Positions 16,562 through 25,132 are shown, counted from the first letter of the stretch. The stretch: 26,474 bases of DNA from an uncultured Porphyromonadaceae bacterium (GCA_905202215.1 CAJKRG010000046.1:1-26474), one strand, 5' to 3'. Numbers and translations: made by a program. Notes: a model not told the origin generated them from the letters alone.

Positions 16562-16596
16562 CCACACCGCTTCCTATCGCAAGAGCAGCTGTGTGG
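16562..16596 (-). other. Stem-loop in the 5' leader of the second susC
   Basis: CCACAC and GTGTGG (16591-16596 and 16562-16567 on the plus strand) close a 35-nt stem-loop, with further GCT/AGC pairing inside. It lies just downstream of the predicted transcript start near 16602 and about 58 nt before the ATG. Many Bacteroidales susC leaders are targets of post-transcriptional control; a role here is inference. Confidence 0.45.
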
Positions 16597-16608
16597 ATAA
16601 GGATTTGG

Positions 16609-16640
16609 CAAAGTTAATAAACTTTTTTGGGATTAGTAAA
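16609..16640 (-). promoter_or_regulatory. Probable promoter of the second susC operon
   Basis: On the minus strand TAACTTTG (16616-16609) is a perfect TAnnTTTG -7 element; TTTA (16640-16637), 20 nt upstream, is a one-mismatch -33. The gene-free stretch 16504-16829 holds this promoter, its leader stem-loop, a region of CACTT repeats (16671, 16683, 16703) and an imperfect CACTTTTTGC/GCAAAAGAGTG dyad (16703-16733), and the divergent promoter of the orphan lipoprotein. Confidence 0.6.
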
Positions 16641-16780
16641 CATTTGGAAAGGGAAAATGTGTAGTTTTAACACTTCCGTTGTCACTTTTGCCGCGATTCG
16701 GCCACTTTTTGCGTTTTTTTGAGCAAAAGAGTGCTGATGGGATCAGCCGCATGCTCACATATGTTACTTTCAGCCCGAAA

Positions 16781-16812
16781 TTTGGATTTTTAACCGCTTA
16801 TGCTTATTTTTG
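16781..16812 (+). promoter_or_regulatory. Near-consensus promoter of the orphan lipoprotein gene
   Basis: TTTG (16781-16784), a 20-nt spacer and TATTTTTG (16805-16812) match the Bacteroidales consensus in both boxes and spacing. Transcription should start near 16818-16820, only about 10 nt before the ATG at 16830. This supports 16830 over the upstream in-frame ATG at 16800, which lies within the promoter. Confidence 0.65.
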
Positions 16813-16829
16813 TGAAAAATTATATTACC

Positions 16830-18041
16830 ATGAAATATTTCGCCTCCTTATTAGTCATCGTTTCATTACTCTGCTCTTGCTCTGACCGCACACCGGACGA
16901 GCCGGAGCGCCCCGGAACCGAGCCAAACACGCCTGGAACCCCGGAAGAATATCATGACATCGATTTCGCCGATACAAATGTGTCGGAACTCAATGTCGAT
17001 GAGGAGGACGGCTCCATACACATTATATTATATAGAAAAGCGTCGGCATCCACAAAAGCATATTCATGCGGTCTGCGACTGACGGAAGGCTCGGATTTCG
17101 CCTCGATCGCCAGTCATGCCGATTTTCCGGAAGGCGGCGCAACCGCCGGCGCCACGCTGAATTTCTCACCCTCCAGAATGGGCCGTGAGCAACGCACCGT
17201 AACAGTCGGAATCGCCGACAGTGATAAATCATGGCAGATAATATTCCGACGTACGGCCGACAAATGGACAGAGGGAGGCCCCATGCTGATGTTCGACGGC
17301 AATACATTCCGACAGATCGGCTCCCGATGGCGCCGGGAGGGTGACCGGACTGAATGGATTCTTGGCGGGGGCGATCAGGAGAGGCGTTTCACTATCGTAA
17401 AAGACATACCCGAAATCATAGCGACAGCGGGAGTTACTGGAGCAGCCGCATATGGTAAAGCCGAAATCTGGCCGGCAGTCGGAGTGTCATCTTATTTCTC
17501 GGACGACATAATAGCGCTGAACTTATGCGACATCACCGACGGTAGCCCGGCATTCCCTCATACAGAGTATTTCTTCAGACGTTCCGGCGAATACGCTGTC
17601 GCCACAATCTGCGACGGCTGGCTGCTGCCGGTACTGGCGATCGACTCTAAACTATTGGATCCCGGCGAAAACCGATGGAAGGCACCCGCGCGAATAGACA
17701 GCGACGGCACTATAACCATATTCGGGCCTTATCACAACAATTCGCCCGTACACCGCGTGAACGGCGCGCCTCTCGAGGCAACATGGAATATAGATGTCAA
17801 CGGCTCTACGGCCGCCTTCACCCCTCAGTTCTCGTGCTTCACGAACAAGGATGTATTCGATTTCGAATTCATGATAGCGGCAGAAGGTCTATATGATGAC
17901 AAAAATGAGCGTCTTTCCTTCGAAACGCCTTTTCACAACTGCAATGAGAATGGCCTACGAAACAATACCGTAAACTGTTCCTGGGGCCGAATAGAACCTC
18001 TTGTGATCGAACTGAGCGAACGGTCACGCATCGAGCATTAG
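16830..18041 (+). CDS. Lipoprotein of unknown function
   Basis: The ATG at 16830 gives 403 residues beginning MKYFASLLVIVSLLCSCSDR, a lipoprotein signal with the lipidated residue most likely Cys17. A Pro/Glu-rich linker (TPDEPERPGTEPNTPGTP) follows, as in Bacteroidota surface lipoproteins. Residues about 50-140 look like a beta-sandwich of the BACON/Ig kind (FADTNVSELNVDEEDGSIHI, LNFSPSRMGREQRTVTVGI). I do not recognise the remaining 250 residues; they are mixed beta-rich sequence with several aromatic pairs and no catalytic motif I can name. An earlier in-frame ATG at 16800 is rejected because it falls within the promoter and would add 10 residues ahead of the signal peptide. The gene is alone on its strand, divergent from susC, and its 3' end overlaps the converging acetyltransferase gene by 18 bp, with no room for a terminator. 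Confidence 0.85.
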   Translation: MKYFASLLVIVSLLCSCSDRTPDEPERPGTEPNTPGTPEEYHDIDFADTNVSELNVDEEDGSIHIILYRKASASTKAYSCGLRLTEGSDFASIASHADFPEGGATAGATLNFSPSRMGREQRTVTVGIADSDKSWQIIFRRTADKWTEGGPMLMFDGNTFRQIGSRWRREGDRTEWILGGGDQERRFTIVKDIPEIIATAGVTGAAAYGKAEIWPAVGVSSYFSDDIIALNLCDITDGSPAFPHTEYFFRRSGEYAVATICDGWLLPVLAIDSKLLDPGENRWKAPARIDSDGTITIFGPYHNNSPVHRVNGAPLEATWNIDVNGSTAAFTPQFSCFTNKDVFDFEFMIAAEGLYDDKNERLSFETPFHNCNENGLRNNTVNCSWGRIEPLVIELSERSRIEH

Positions 18042-19085
18042 AGCCATATACGGGCGGCGCGTAGGCAACCCGAATATATCACCGGTTTTCTCGGCACTGA
18101 AAAGTATAGAGGTCAGTACCGGCACCGATACGTCGATATCGGGTCTGCGGCCAGATTCTTTTCCGACAGTGCATCGGCCGTCCGACAATCTGTAATACCC
18201 GTTGTTTTCGGGAAAGAGCGCGTCATGCAGACGCATATCCGTTCTGAGAGAAGGATGTGCGGCCGCAAGTGCTCCAAGGACGAGCGACGGACTGACGATA
18301 CGGGCCATGCCCCGGATACGCAGATGAGCTTTCAGACCCGAGAAAGGCGGTCTCCATACCGAGAAATGCCTCTCTCCGACCTCGGCCCGCAGTATCGACA
18401 GTGCTTCAAGCGCCGTCTCCTCATTGTCGGCAATCAACGAGCGTACCGTCACAGACGAATCGGGTCTGCTTGCATCCCATGCGGCAAACAGACAGGCCGC
18501 ATCCTCGCCGTTGCGTATGAAAACCACGCTGTGACCGCTCTCGAATTCAAGATCGGTCATAATATGTCTGAAATCGGTTTCATCGTGCAAGACACCGCAT
18601 CCGATCCGGCTCTCGACCTCATGGAAGAGTGCGTAAGTCGGCTCTACCGGCATTCCGGCTCCTCCCGAAAAATCGTGGAGCGACGTATAGCGTTCTTCAT
18701 CTGCATAAAAACCGTCAGCAAAGCCGAAACGGCTGTAAAAAGCATACAGGCTGCGGTTGGCCGGAATCAGCTCACAGAAGGCATAGCCTCGGCGGCGAGC
18801 ATCGGCCAAGGCTTCGCCGACAGCCTGAGATGCCAGACCGCGGGTACGGGCCTCCGGGCGCGTGGCGACGCAGCTGATATAGCCCGACGGCAAAACCGTT
18901 CCGGCATATGCGAAACCATAATATTTGAGCAAAGCCGAAGCCGCCGGACGGCCCGAAGAATCGGCGACAATAAATATATCGTCGTCGGCCTTGTCGGTCA
19001 CAACTTCATTGACGAACCAGCGGCGCCATCGAGCGCTGTCTGCGAATGCCGAAGCATATATACTTTCAAACTGAGCCTTTTTCAT
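18024..19085 (-). CDS. GNAT-family N-acetyltransferase, two-domain (Eis-like layout)
   Basis: Starting at the ATG at 19085 the protein has 353 residues. The frame is open further upstream, but that part overlaps the ndh gene, and the ATG at 19085 overlaps the ndh stop in an ATGA, a standard coupling arrangement. The N-terminal half is a GNAT domain: acetyl-CoA-binding loop VATRPEARTRGLAS (R/Q-x-x-G-x-A at about 80-86) and the later LYAFYSRFGF (about 113-122). The C-terminal region (RMHDALFPENN-like stretch, LSDGRCTVGKESG, then VPVLTSILFSAEKTGDIFG) resembles the sterol-carrier-like tail of Eis-type acetyltransferases, which act on amines of small molecules or peptides. This similarity is by eye. 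The acceptor substrate is unknown. It is co-transcribed with ndh and converges on the lipoprotein gene. Confidence 0.85.
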   Translation of the reverse strand: MKKAQFESIYASAFADSARWRRWFVNEVVTDKADDDIFIVADSSGRPAASALLKYYGFAYAGTVLPSGYISCVATRPEARTRGLASQAVGEALADARRRGYAFCELIPANRSLYAFYSRFGFADGFYADEERYTSLHDFSGGAGMPVEPTYALFHEVESRIGCGVLHDETDFRHIMTDLEFESGHSVVFIRNGEDAACLFAAWDASRPDSSVTVRSLIADNEETALEALSILRAEVGERHFSVWRPPFSGLKAHLRIRGMARIVSPSLVLGALAAAHPSLRTDMRLHDALFPENNGYYRLSDGRCTVGKESGRRPDIDVSVPVLTSILFSAEKTGDIFGLPTRRPYMALMLDA

Positions 19086-20374
19086 TCTTTCCAGTATGAG
19101 CGCAGGGGATATCGGTCGGGCCGCAACAGCAGTCTGAGTCCCGACGAAAAAGTGAAATATCCCCACATCCAGTTGATAAAAACGACAGTACGGTTTCTCA
19201 TGCCCAGCAACGACATCAGATGCACGCCCATCCATGCAAGCCATGCCACACGGCCGTTGAGATGCACTCTGCCCATATCGACAACCGCCTTGTTGCGTCC
19301 TATGGTCGCCATCGAGCCTTTATCCCTGTACAGGAACGCTTCGGGCGACTCGCCCGGGCCGCGGTTTAGATTGCGGGCAAGACAGCGGGCCTGCTGTATT
19401 GCCACAGGTGCGACCTGCGGCAATCCTTTAGGATATCCGTAGGCCTGCTGAAGCGCTATGTCTCCTATGGCAAACACATCCCGTACACCGGTCACAGCGT
19501 TATATTCATCTACCGCCCAGCGGCCGGCATGCACGGGGCCGACATCGGTGCCGTCCAACACAAGGGGAACACCGGTTATCCCGGCCGTCCAGATCACGGT
19601 ATCGGCGGTGATTGCCGAACCGTCGGCAAACGCGAGCACCTTGTCGGCATATCCTTTCATCACCTTCCCGAGCTGCACCTCCACCATCAAAGAACCGAGC
19701 GCCCTGACGGCATCCTCGCCCGACTTAGCGCTCATCGCCCCGAGCAGACGAGGATTACCCTCCACAAGAACCACCCGCATTTCTTCCGGATCAATCGTAG
19801 GATATTCCCGCTTAAGAATATATCGCTTCAGCTCTCCGAGCGCTCCGGCAATCTCGACGCCGGTCGGGCCGCCTCCGACAACGACAAATGTGAGCAGCCG
19901 CTTGCGCAGGGCATCATCACGACATAGCGCCGCACGCTCGAGGCATGCGAGCACCTCGTTGCGGCAGCGTATAGCCTTGGTCGTGCTCTTGAGCGTAAAC
20001 ACGTGTTTCTCAAGATCGGGCATACCGAAGAAATTATTGGTAGAACCGGCGGCAAGCACCAGCTTGTCGTAATGCAGCGTCTCATACTGAGTGAATACCT
20101 TTTTCCCGACTACATCGATGCTGTGTACTTCTCCGAAATGAAAACCGACACCGCGATAACGGCGTCCACGGAGTTCACGCCGTAGAGGGAATGATATAGT
20201 CGACGGCTCAAGCCCCGACGAAGCAACCTGGTAGAACAGCGGTGGAAAGCTATGATAATTGTTCCGGTCGACAAGCACGACATCCCACTTGCTTTTGTCG
20301 GCATAGCGGGCCACGGTCAATCCTCCGAAACCGCCTCCGATGATAAGCAATCGTTGTTTCTGTTCTGTTTTCAT
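19082..20374 (-). CDS. ndh: Type II NADH dehydrogenase / NAD(P)/FAD-dependent oxidoreductase
   Basis: I choose the ATG at 20374 (430 residues, MKTEQKQRLLIIGGGFGG), which puts the first Rossmann motif right at the N-terminus. The frame is open to 20440, but that would add 22 residues through a hairpin in the leader. The FAD-binding GGGFGGL is at about 13-19. The second, NAD-binding Rossmann motif is VVVGGGPTGVEIAGALGEL near 170. The flavin-contacting DVFAIGDIA is near 315. The C-terminal region (WLAWMGVHLMSLLGM, FINWMWGYFTFS) is hydrophobic and typical of membrane-associating NDH-2 enzymes. These pass electrons from NADH to quinone without pumping protons, on the cytoplasmic face of the inner membrane. 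It has its own promoter candidate and is translationally coupled to the GNAT gene. Confidence 0.93.
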   Translation of the reverse strand: MKTEQKQRLLIIGGGFGGLTVARYADKSKWDVVLVDRNNYHSFPPLFYQVASSGLEPSTISFPLRRELRGRRYRGVGFHFGEVHSIDVVGKKVFTQYETLHYDKLVLAAGSTNNFFGMPDLEKHVFTLKSTTKAIRCRNEVLACLERAALCRDDALRKRLLTFVVVGGGPTGVEIAGALGELKRYILKREYPTIDPEEMRVVLVEGNPRLLGAMSAKSGEDAVRALGSLMVEVQLGKVMKGYADKVLAFADGSAITADTVIWTAGITGVPLVLDGTDVGPVHAGRWAVDEYNAVTGVRDVFAIGDIALQQAYGYPKGLPQVAPVAIQQARCLARNLNRGPGESPEAFLYRDKGSMATIGRNKAVVDMGRVHLNGRVAWLAWMGVHLMSLLGMRNRTVVFINWMWGYFTFSSGLRLLLRPDRYPLRSYWKE

Positions 20375-20424
20375 GTACTTGAAACACGCGGGAACGCCCC
20401 CTTGTTTGCAGACAGGCATCATAA

Positions 20425-20451
20425 AAGGGAACTCTGTCACAGAGTTCCCTT
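20425..20451 (-). other. Perfect 12-bp hairpin in the ndh leader (attenuator or operator candidate)
   Basis: On the minus strand AAGGGAACTCTG and CAGAGTTCCCTT pair perfectly around TGA, 50 nt upstream of the ndh ATG and about 55 nt downstream of its predicted transcript start. Only TTTT follows, so termination would be weak. The gene-free stretch 20375-20712 otherwise holds the ndh promoter, a small CAGCC-TTTTT-GGCTG dyad (20519-20533) and the carB terminator. Confidence 0.6.
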
Positions 20452-20511
20452 CTATGGGTTTCCAATAGGTACAATTTCTAAGGTAAAAAAGATTGTTTTA
20501 GGTTTGCGCTA

Positions 20512-20543
20512 CAAAGTTCAGCCTTTTTGGCTGCCCTGCCAAA
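20512..20543 (-). promoter_or_regulatory. Probable promoter of the ndh-GNAT operon
   Basis: On the minus strand TTTG (20543-20540), a 20-nt spacer and GAACTTTG (20519-20512) match the Bacteroidales pattern with one mismatch in the -7 element. The predicted start is near 20505. Confidence 0.5.
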
Positions 20544-20676
20544 TATTTTTTTATGTTATCCAACATATTTATTTAGCACTTTGACAGACGTCAAATCCAA
20601 ATCGAACCTTAAACACCTATCGGCCAAAATTTTAATCAATTTTTAATAATTTCCGTTACACTTAACGTCAATTGTT

Positions 20677-20697
20677 AAAAAATGTCAATTGACATTT
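20677..20697 (-). terminator. Rho-independent terminator of carAB
   Basis: AAATGTCAATTGACATTT (20680-20697) is a perfect 18-bp palindrome followed on the minus strand by more T residues (TTT), starting 16 nt after the carB stop. A second GTCAATTG copy lies at 20667-20674. Confidence 0.7.
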
Positions 20698-20712
20698 ATG
20701 ACAACGATTTCA

Positions 20713-23700
20713 TCAGTATTCCTGCCAGCTTTTGATTTCAATACTGTCAAGCGGAATTCTCGTGAAAGCCCTCACGAATGCCGATGCCAGACGCGAATTC
20801 GTAAGCAGAGGAATGTTCAGATCTATGGCCGCACGACGTATCTTGCGGCCGTTGCTGAGTTCCGTGCCGGTGAAATTCTTAGGAATGTTCACCACAAAAT
20901 CCACGTCATGATTATGCAGCAGATCGAGCGCCTGAGGCTGCGATTCGGGAGTCGAGGGCCAATAGACACGCACCGCCGGAATACCGTTCTCGTTAAGGAA
21001 CTGACATGTACCTCCGGTAGCATATATCGTCAGACCGGCCCGGTGAAGCATATGGGCAGCCTCGAGCATATCGGCCTTCTGCTTCGGCGTACCGGTGCTG
21101 AGCAGCACAGCCTTCTTAGGCACGCGCAGACCGACAGCCAGCAGCGATGTCAGCACTGCGGCATCCGTATCGTCTCCCAGACACCCAACCTCGCCCGTCG
21201 AGGCCATATCGACACCAAGAACAGGATCGGCACCACCGAGACGCGAGAAGGAGAACTGCGAAGCCTTCACGCCGACATAGTCGAGATCGAAAGCGCTCTT
21301 GGCCGGTTTTTCGACAGGCAACCCGAGCATAACGCGGGTTGCAAGATCGATAAAATTTATTTTCAGCACCTTAGACACGAAAGGAAAACTTCGCGATGCC
21401 CGCAGATTACACTCTATCACCTTGATATCGTTGTTCTTGGCCAGGAACTGTATATTGAACGGGCCTGATATATTCAGAGCACGGGCAATCTGGCCTGCGA
21501 CCTTTTTTATACGGCGCATGGTCTCGACATAAAGCTTCTGCGGCGGGAACTGGATAGTCGCATCACCGCTGTGCACACCCGCAAATTCTATATGCTCGGA
21601 AATGGCGTAAGCCTTGATTTCTCCGTCTGCCGCCACGGCATCCATCTCTATTTCCTTGGCATACTGAATAAACTCGCTCACCACCACGGGATGCTTCTTC
21701 GACACATTGGCCGCCAGCTTCAGAAAACGCCGGAGTTCGTCGGGATTGGAGCATACATTCATCGCCGCGCCGGAGAGCACGTAGCTCGGACGCACGAGAA
21801 CCGGAAAACCGACCTCGGCCACAAAACCATCGATATCCTCGAAACTTGTCAGCTCGCGCCAACGTGGCTGATCAATACCCAGACTGTCGAGCATGGCGGA
21901 AAATTTGTGACGGTCCTCGGCGCGGTCTATGCTCTCGGCCGATGTACCGAGGATATTCACTCCGCTGTCGTTCAGTCTGGTGGCGAGATTGTTCGGGATC
22001 TGGCCGCCTACCGACAGAATCACACCATGCGGATTCTCGAGTTCGAGTATATCCATCACACGTTCGAAAGTGAGTTCGTCGAAATAGAGCCGGTCGCAGA
22101 TATCATAGTCGGTCGATACCGTTTCGGGATTATAGTTGATCATCACCGAACGCCAACCCTCCTTGCGGGCGGTCATAAGGGCATTGACCGAGCACCAGTC
22201 GAATTCCACCGACGAGCCTATGCGGTAGGCACCCGACCCGAGAACGACCACAGAGCGATGGTCGCCTGTATATTCGACATCGTTGTAAGTTCCGTTATAT
22301 GTAAGGTAGAGATAGTTTGTCGCGGCAGGATATTCGGCCGCGAGAGTATCTATCTGCTTGACACATGGCTCTATGCCAAGCTCCTTACGGCGCATGCGCA
22401 CTTCCATTACGGCTTCCTCGGCACGATCGGCGAACGAATCTTTAAAAAGAGCGCGGCCTATCTGGAAATCACTGAATCCCTGCTGTTTGGCCCGGCGCAT
22501 GAGTATTTCGGGAACAGCATTGAGATCATTGAAGCCCTCAAGCTCAGCCGCCGTATCGACAATATTGCGCAACTTGAATAGGAACCAGCGGTCTATCTTG
22601 GTCAGCTCATGAATGCGATCTACTGTATAGCCTTCCGCGAAAGCCTTGGCAATGACAAAGATACGACGGTCGGTCGGAGCCTGAAGGGCGGCATCTATAT
22701 CAGGTATATTGAATTCACGGTTTTCGGTAAAACCATGCATGCCCTGCCCTATCATGCGCAGACCCTTCTGTATCGACTCTTCAAAAGTACGGCCGATGGC
22801 CATAACCTCGCCTACCGATTTCATCGACGAACCGATATGACGGTCTACACCGTGGAACTTACCGAGATCCCAGCGCGGTATCTTGACCACCACATAGTCG
22901 AGAGCCGGTTCGAAAAACGCGGATGTACTTTGTGTCACATTGTTGCGGAGATCGAAAAGACCATAGCCGAGCGCAAGCTTGGCCGCCACAAAAGCGAGGG
23001 GATATCCCGTAGCTTTCGATGCGAGGGCCGACGAACGGCTCAGACGCGCATTGACCTCGATCACACGGTAGTCCATCGACTCCGGATCGAAAGCATACTG
23101 CACGTTACACTCCCCGACGATTCCCACATGACGGATAATCTTGATCGCGAGTGAACGCAGATAGTGGTAATCGTCGTTCGAGAGAGTCTGCGAAGGCGCC
23201 ACGACAATACTCTCGCCGGTATGAATGCCAAGCGGGTCGAAATTCTCCATATTGCAGACCGTGATACAGTTGTCGTAGCGGTCGCGCACAACCTCATACT
23301 CCACTTCTTTCCAGCCTTTGAGCGATTTTTCCACCAGCACCTGGGGCGAGAATGACAGAGCCTTCTCCACGAGAGCGACAAGTTCGGCATCGTTATCGCA
23401 GAAACCGCTGCCAAGGCCGCCCAGGGCATAGGCGGCGCGCACTATAACCGGATACCCGAGATTACGGGCTACACGGAGAGCATCTTCGACGGTATCGACA
23501 GCCTCGCTCGATATGGTCTTGACATCTATCTGATTGAGCTTTTCGACGAAAAGTTCACGGTCTTCCGTATCCATGATAGCCTGAACGGGAGTGCCGAGGA
23601 CCTCGACACCGTAACGCTCGAGAACGCCGGTACGGAAAAGTTCCACACCGCAGTTGAGAGCCGTCTGACCGCCGAAAGCAAGCAGAATGCCGTCGGGACG

Positions 23701-23934
23701 CTCCTTTTCTATCACACGCTCTACGAAATATGGCGTCACAGGCAGAAAGTAGGTCTGGTCGGCCATGCCTTCCGATGTCTGCACCGTGGCGATATTCGGA
23801 TTGACGAGTATCGTGGTTATACCTTCTTCGCGCAAGGCCTTGAGAGCCTGTGCTCCGGAATAATCGAACTCGCCGGCCTCGCCGATCTTGAGGGCACCGC
23901 TGCCTAAGAGCAGCACTTTGTTATATTTCTTCAT
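20713..23934 (-). CDS. carB: Carbamoyl-phosphate synthase large subunit CarB
   Basis: The protein has 1,073 residues, the usual length, beginning MKKYNKVLLLGSGALKIGEAG. The two homologous halves are obvious. The N-terminal half has NPNIATVQT, an ATP-grasp domain with AYALGGLGSGF and the VIEVNARLSRSSALASKATG signature. The C-terminal half has VVLGSGAYRIGSSVEFDWC, NYNPETVSTDYDICDRLYF, RPSYVLSGAAMNV and VIECNLRASRSFPFVSK. The last 140 or so residues are the MGS-like allosteric domain (YATGGTCQFLNENGIPAV). It makes carbamoyl phosphate from bicarbonate, ammonia delivered by CarA and two ATP, feeding arginine and pyrimidine synthesis. It follows carA by 6 nt and ends in a palindromic terminator. 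All motifs look intact. Confidence 0.98.
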   Translation of the reverse strand: MKKYNKVLLLGSGALKIGEAGEFDYSGAQALKALREEGITTILVNPNIATVQTSEGMADQTYFLPVTPYFVERVIEKERPDGILLAFGGQTALNCGVELFRTGVLERYGVEVLGTPVQAIMDTEDRELFVEKLNQIDVKTISSEAVDTVEDALRVARNLGYPVIVRAAYALGGLGSGFCDNDAELVALVEKALSFSPQVLVEKSLKGWKEVEYEVVRDRYDNCITVCNMENFDPLGIHTGESIVVAPSQTLSNDDYHYLRSLAIKIIRHVGIVGECNVQYAFDPESMDYRVIEVNARLSRSSALASKATGYPLAFVAAKLALGYGLFDLRNNVTQSTSAFFEPALDYVVVKIPRWDLGKFHGVDRHIGSSMKSVGEVMAIGRTFEESIQKGLRMIGQGMHGFTENREFNIPDIDAALQAPTDRRIFVIAKAFAEGYTVDRIHELTKIDRWFLFKLRNIVDTAAELEGFNDLNAVPEILMRRAKQQGFSDFQIGRALFKDSFADRAEEAVMEVRMRRKELGIEPCVKQIDTLAAEYPAATNYLYLTYNGTYNDVEYTGDHRSVVVLGSGAYRIGSSVEFDWCSVNALMTARKEGWRSVMINYNPETVSTDYDICDRLYFDELTFERVMDILELENPHGVILSVGGQIPNNLATRLNDSGVNILGTSAESIDRAEDRHKFSAMLDSLGIDQPRWRELTSFEDIDGFVAEVGFPVLVRPSYVLSGAAMNVCSNPDELRRFLKLAANVSKKHPVVVSEFIQYAKEIEMDAVAADGEIKAYAISEHIEFAGVHSGDATIQFPPQKLYVETMRRIKKVAGQIARALNISGPFNIQFLAKNNDIKVIECNLRASRSFPFVSKVLKINFIDLATRVMLGLPVEKPAKSAFDLDYVGVKASQFSFSRLGGADPVLGVDMASTGEVGCLGDDTDAAVLTSLLAVGLRVPKKAVLLSTGTPKQKADMLEAAHMLHRAGLTIYATGGTCQFLNENGIPAVRVYWPSTPESQPQALDLLHNHDVDFVVNIPKNFTGTELSNGRKIRRAAIDLNIPLLTNSRLASAFVRAFTRIPLDSIEIKSWQEY

Positions 23935-23940
23935 AATCGC

Positions 23941-25062
23941 CTACAGAAGTGCTATAAAATCATCGAAAAGGAATTCGGTATCACGGGGACCGCTTGAAGC
24001 CTCTGGATGGAACTGGGCAGAGAAAAACGGCAGAGTCTTGTGGCGTATGCCTTCGTTGGTGCCGTCGTTCATATTCACGAACAATGGCTCCCATCCCGGC
24101 GGCAGAGTATCGTTGTCGACAGCGAATCCGTGGTTCTGCGAAGTCACGAAGCACTGGTTCGTACCGACACGACGCACCGGCTGGTTATGACTGCGGTGGC
24201 CGTATTTCAGTTTGTAGGTTATCGCTCCTGCGGCTTTTGCCAGAAGCTGATTGCCCATGCAGATACCGCAGATTGGCTTTTCCTTTGCCATGGCCTTGCG
24301 GATATTGTCGACAGTCTTCTGGGCGAAGACCGGATTGCCAGGGCCGTTGCTGATGAAGAGACCGTCGGCCTCGATGGTATTGAAATCGTAGTCCCATGGC
24401 ACACGTACCACGCGTACGCCGCGGCGGAGAAGACAGCGGATAATATTGTGCTTTATGCCGCAGTCGACCAGAATGACAGTCTTTTTTCCGTTTCCGGCAG
24501 GCCCAAGGGCGTCTTTCAGTTCCGAGGGTTTCTCGCCAGGAGCGTCATAGACCAGCGGAACCTTGCACGAAGTGAGCGCTATTAGGTTTTCGGCGTTGGG
24601 ATCATAAAAATCGACATCGTCACTTCCGTCAACTATCACTTTTCCGAGCATTGATCCGTGTGTGCGGAGGTGCTTGGTAAGCGCGCGGGTGTCGATGTCG
24701 TACAAACCGGGTATTTTTTCTTGTCTGAGCCATTCGGCCAGCGATTTGTCGGCCAGCCAGTGACTGTAACGGAAAGCGTAGTCCTGGGCGATGATGGCGC
24801 GGCAGTGGATTCTTGAGCCTTCGAAATGATCTTTGAGCATTTCGTCGCCGCCCGATGGCGGAACGCCGTAATTGCCAAGCTGGGGAAAAGTGGTGACAAG
24901 AATCTGACCTTCGTAAGATGGGTCGGTGAGGCTCTCCGGATAACCGGTCATGGCGGTGTTGAAAACCACCTCCCCGGCCGTCGAGCCCTCATAGCCGAAA
25001 CTTCGGCCTTGGAATTCCGTGCCGTCCTGAAGCTTCAGGACTGCGACTTTGGTCGCCTGCAT
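23941..25062 (-). CDS. carA: Carbamoyl-phosphate synthase small (glutaminase) subunit CarA
   Basis: The protein has 373 residues from MQATKVAVLKLQDGTEFQG. The N-terminal CPSase small-chain domain includes VFNTAMTGYPESLTDPSY and GNYGVP. The C-terminal class I glutamine amidotransferase domain shows ISNGPGNP, the nucleophile Cys268 in GICMGNQLLAKAAG, KYGHRSHNQPV, and the His352/Glu354 pair in FHPEASSGPRDTEFLFDDF. In the nucleophile elbow Asn replaces the His of the common GICLGHQ pattern; the triad itself is complete. It hydrolyses glutamine and channels ammonia to CarB, encoded 6 nt downstream. A TAATTTTG -7 element about 70 nt upstream suggests that the operon starts at carA. Confidence 0.98.
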   Translation of the reverse strand: MQATKVAVLKLQDGTEFQGRSFGYEGSTAGEVVFNTAMTGYPESLTDPSYEGQILVTTFPQLGNYGVPPSGGDEMLKDHFEGSRIHCRAIIAQDYAFRYSHWLADKSLAEWLRQEKIPGLYDIDTRALTKHLRTHGSMLGKVIVDGSDDVDFYDPNAENLIALTSCKVPLVYDAPGEKPSELKDALGPAGNGKKTVILVDCGIKHNIIRCLLRRGVRVVRVPWDYDFNTIEADGLFISNGPGNPVFAQKTVDNIRKAMAKEKPICGICMGNQLLAKAAGAITYKLKYGHRSHNQPVRRVGTNQCFVTSQNHGFAVDNDTLPPGWEPLFVNMNDGTNEGIRHKTLPFFSAQFHPEASSGPRDTEFLFDDFIALL

Positions 25063-25132
25063 AGATGTGTGTAAGTTTGGAATGATTAGTTTTGGGCGGC
25101 CATCAACCCTTGTGAAAAGAGGTTTGACCGTG

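Noticed and set aside
16800..16829. Upstream in-frame ATG of the orphan lipoprotein
   Set aside because: It lies inside the promoter (between the -33 and -7 boxes) and would put 10 extra residues ahead of the signal peptide.
19086..19244. N-terminal extension of the acetyltransferase beginning MACMDGRASD
   Set aside because: It overlaps the ndh coding region out of frame; the GNAT fold begins after the ATG at 19085, which forms an ATGA overlap with the ndh stop.
18225..19442. 405-codon plus-strand frame opposite GNAT and ndh
   Set aside because: Its product is Arg/Cys-rich and low in order, spans two real minus-strand genes and has no promoter.
20375..20440. 22-residue extension of the ndh product
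   Set aside because: It would run through the leader hairpin and precede the GGGFGG Rossmann motif with unrelated sequence; the ATG at 20374 is the natural start.
21571..22581. 336-codon plus-strand frame within carB
   Set aside because: Shadow of carB, whose motifs are unambiguous on the minus strand.
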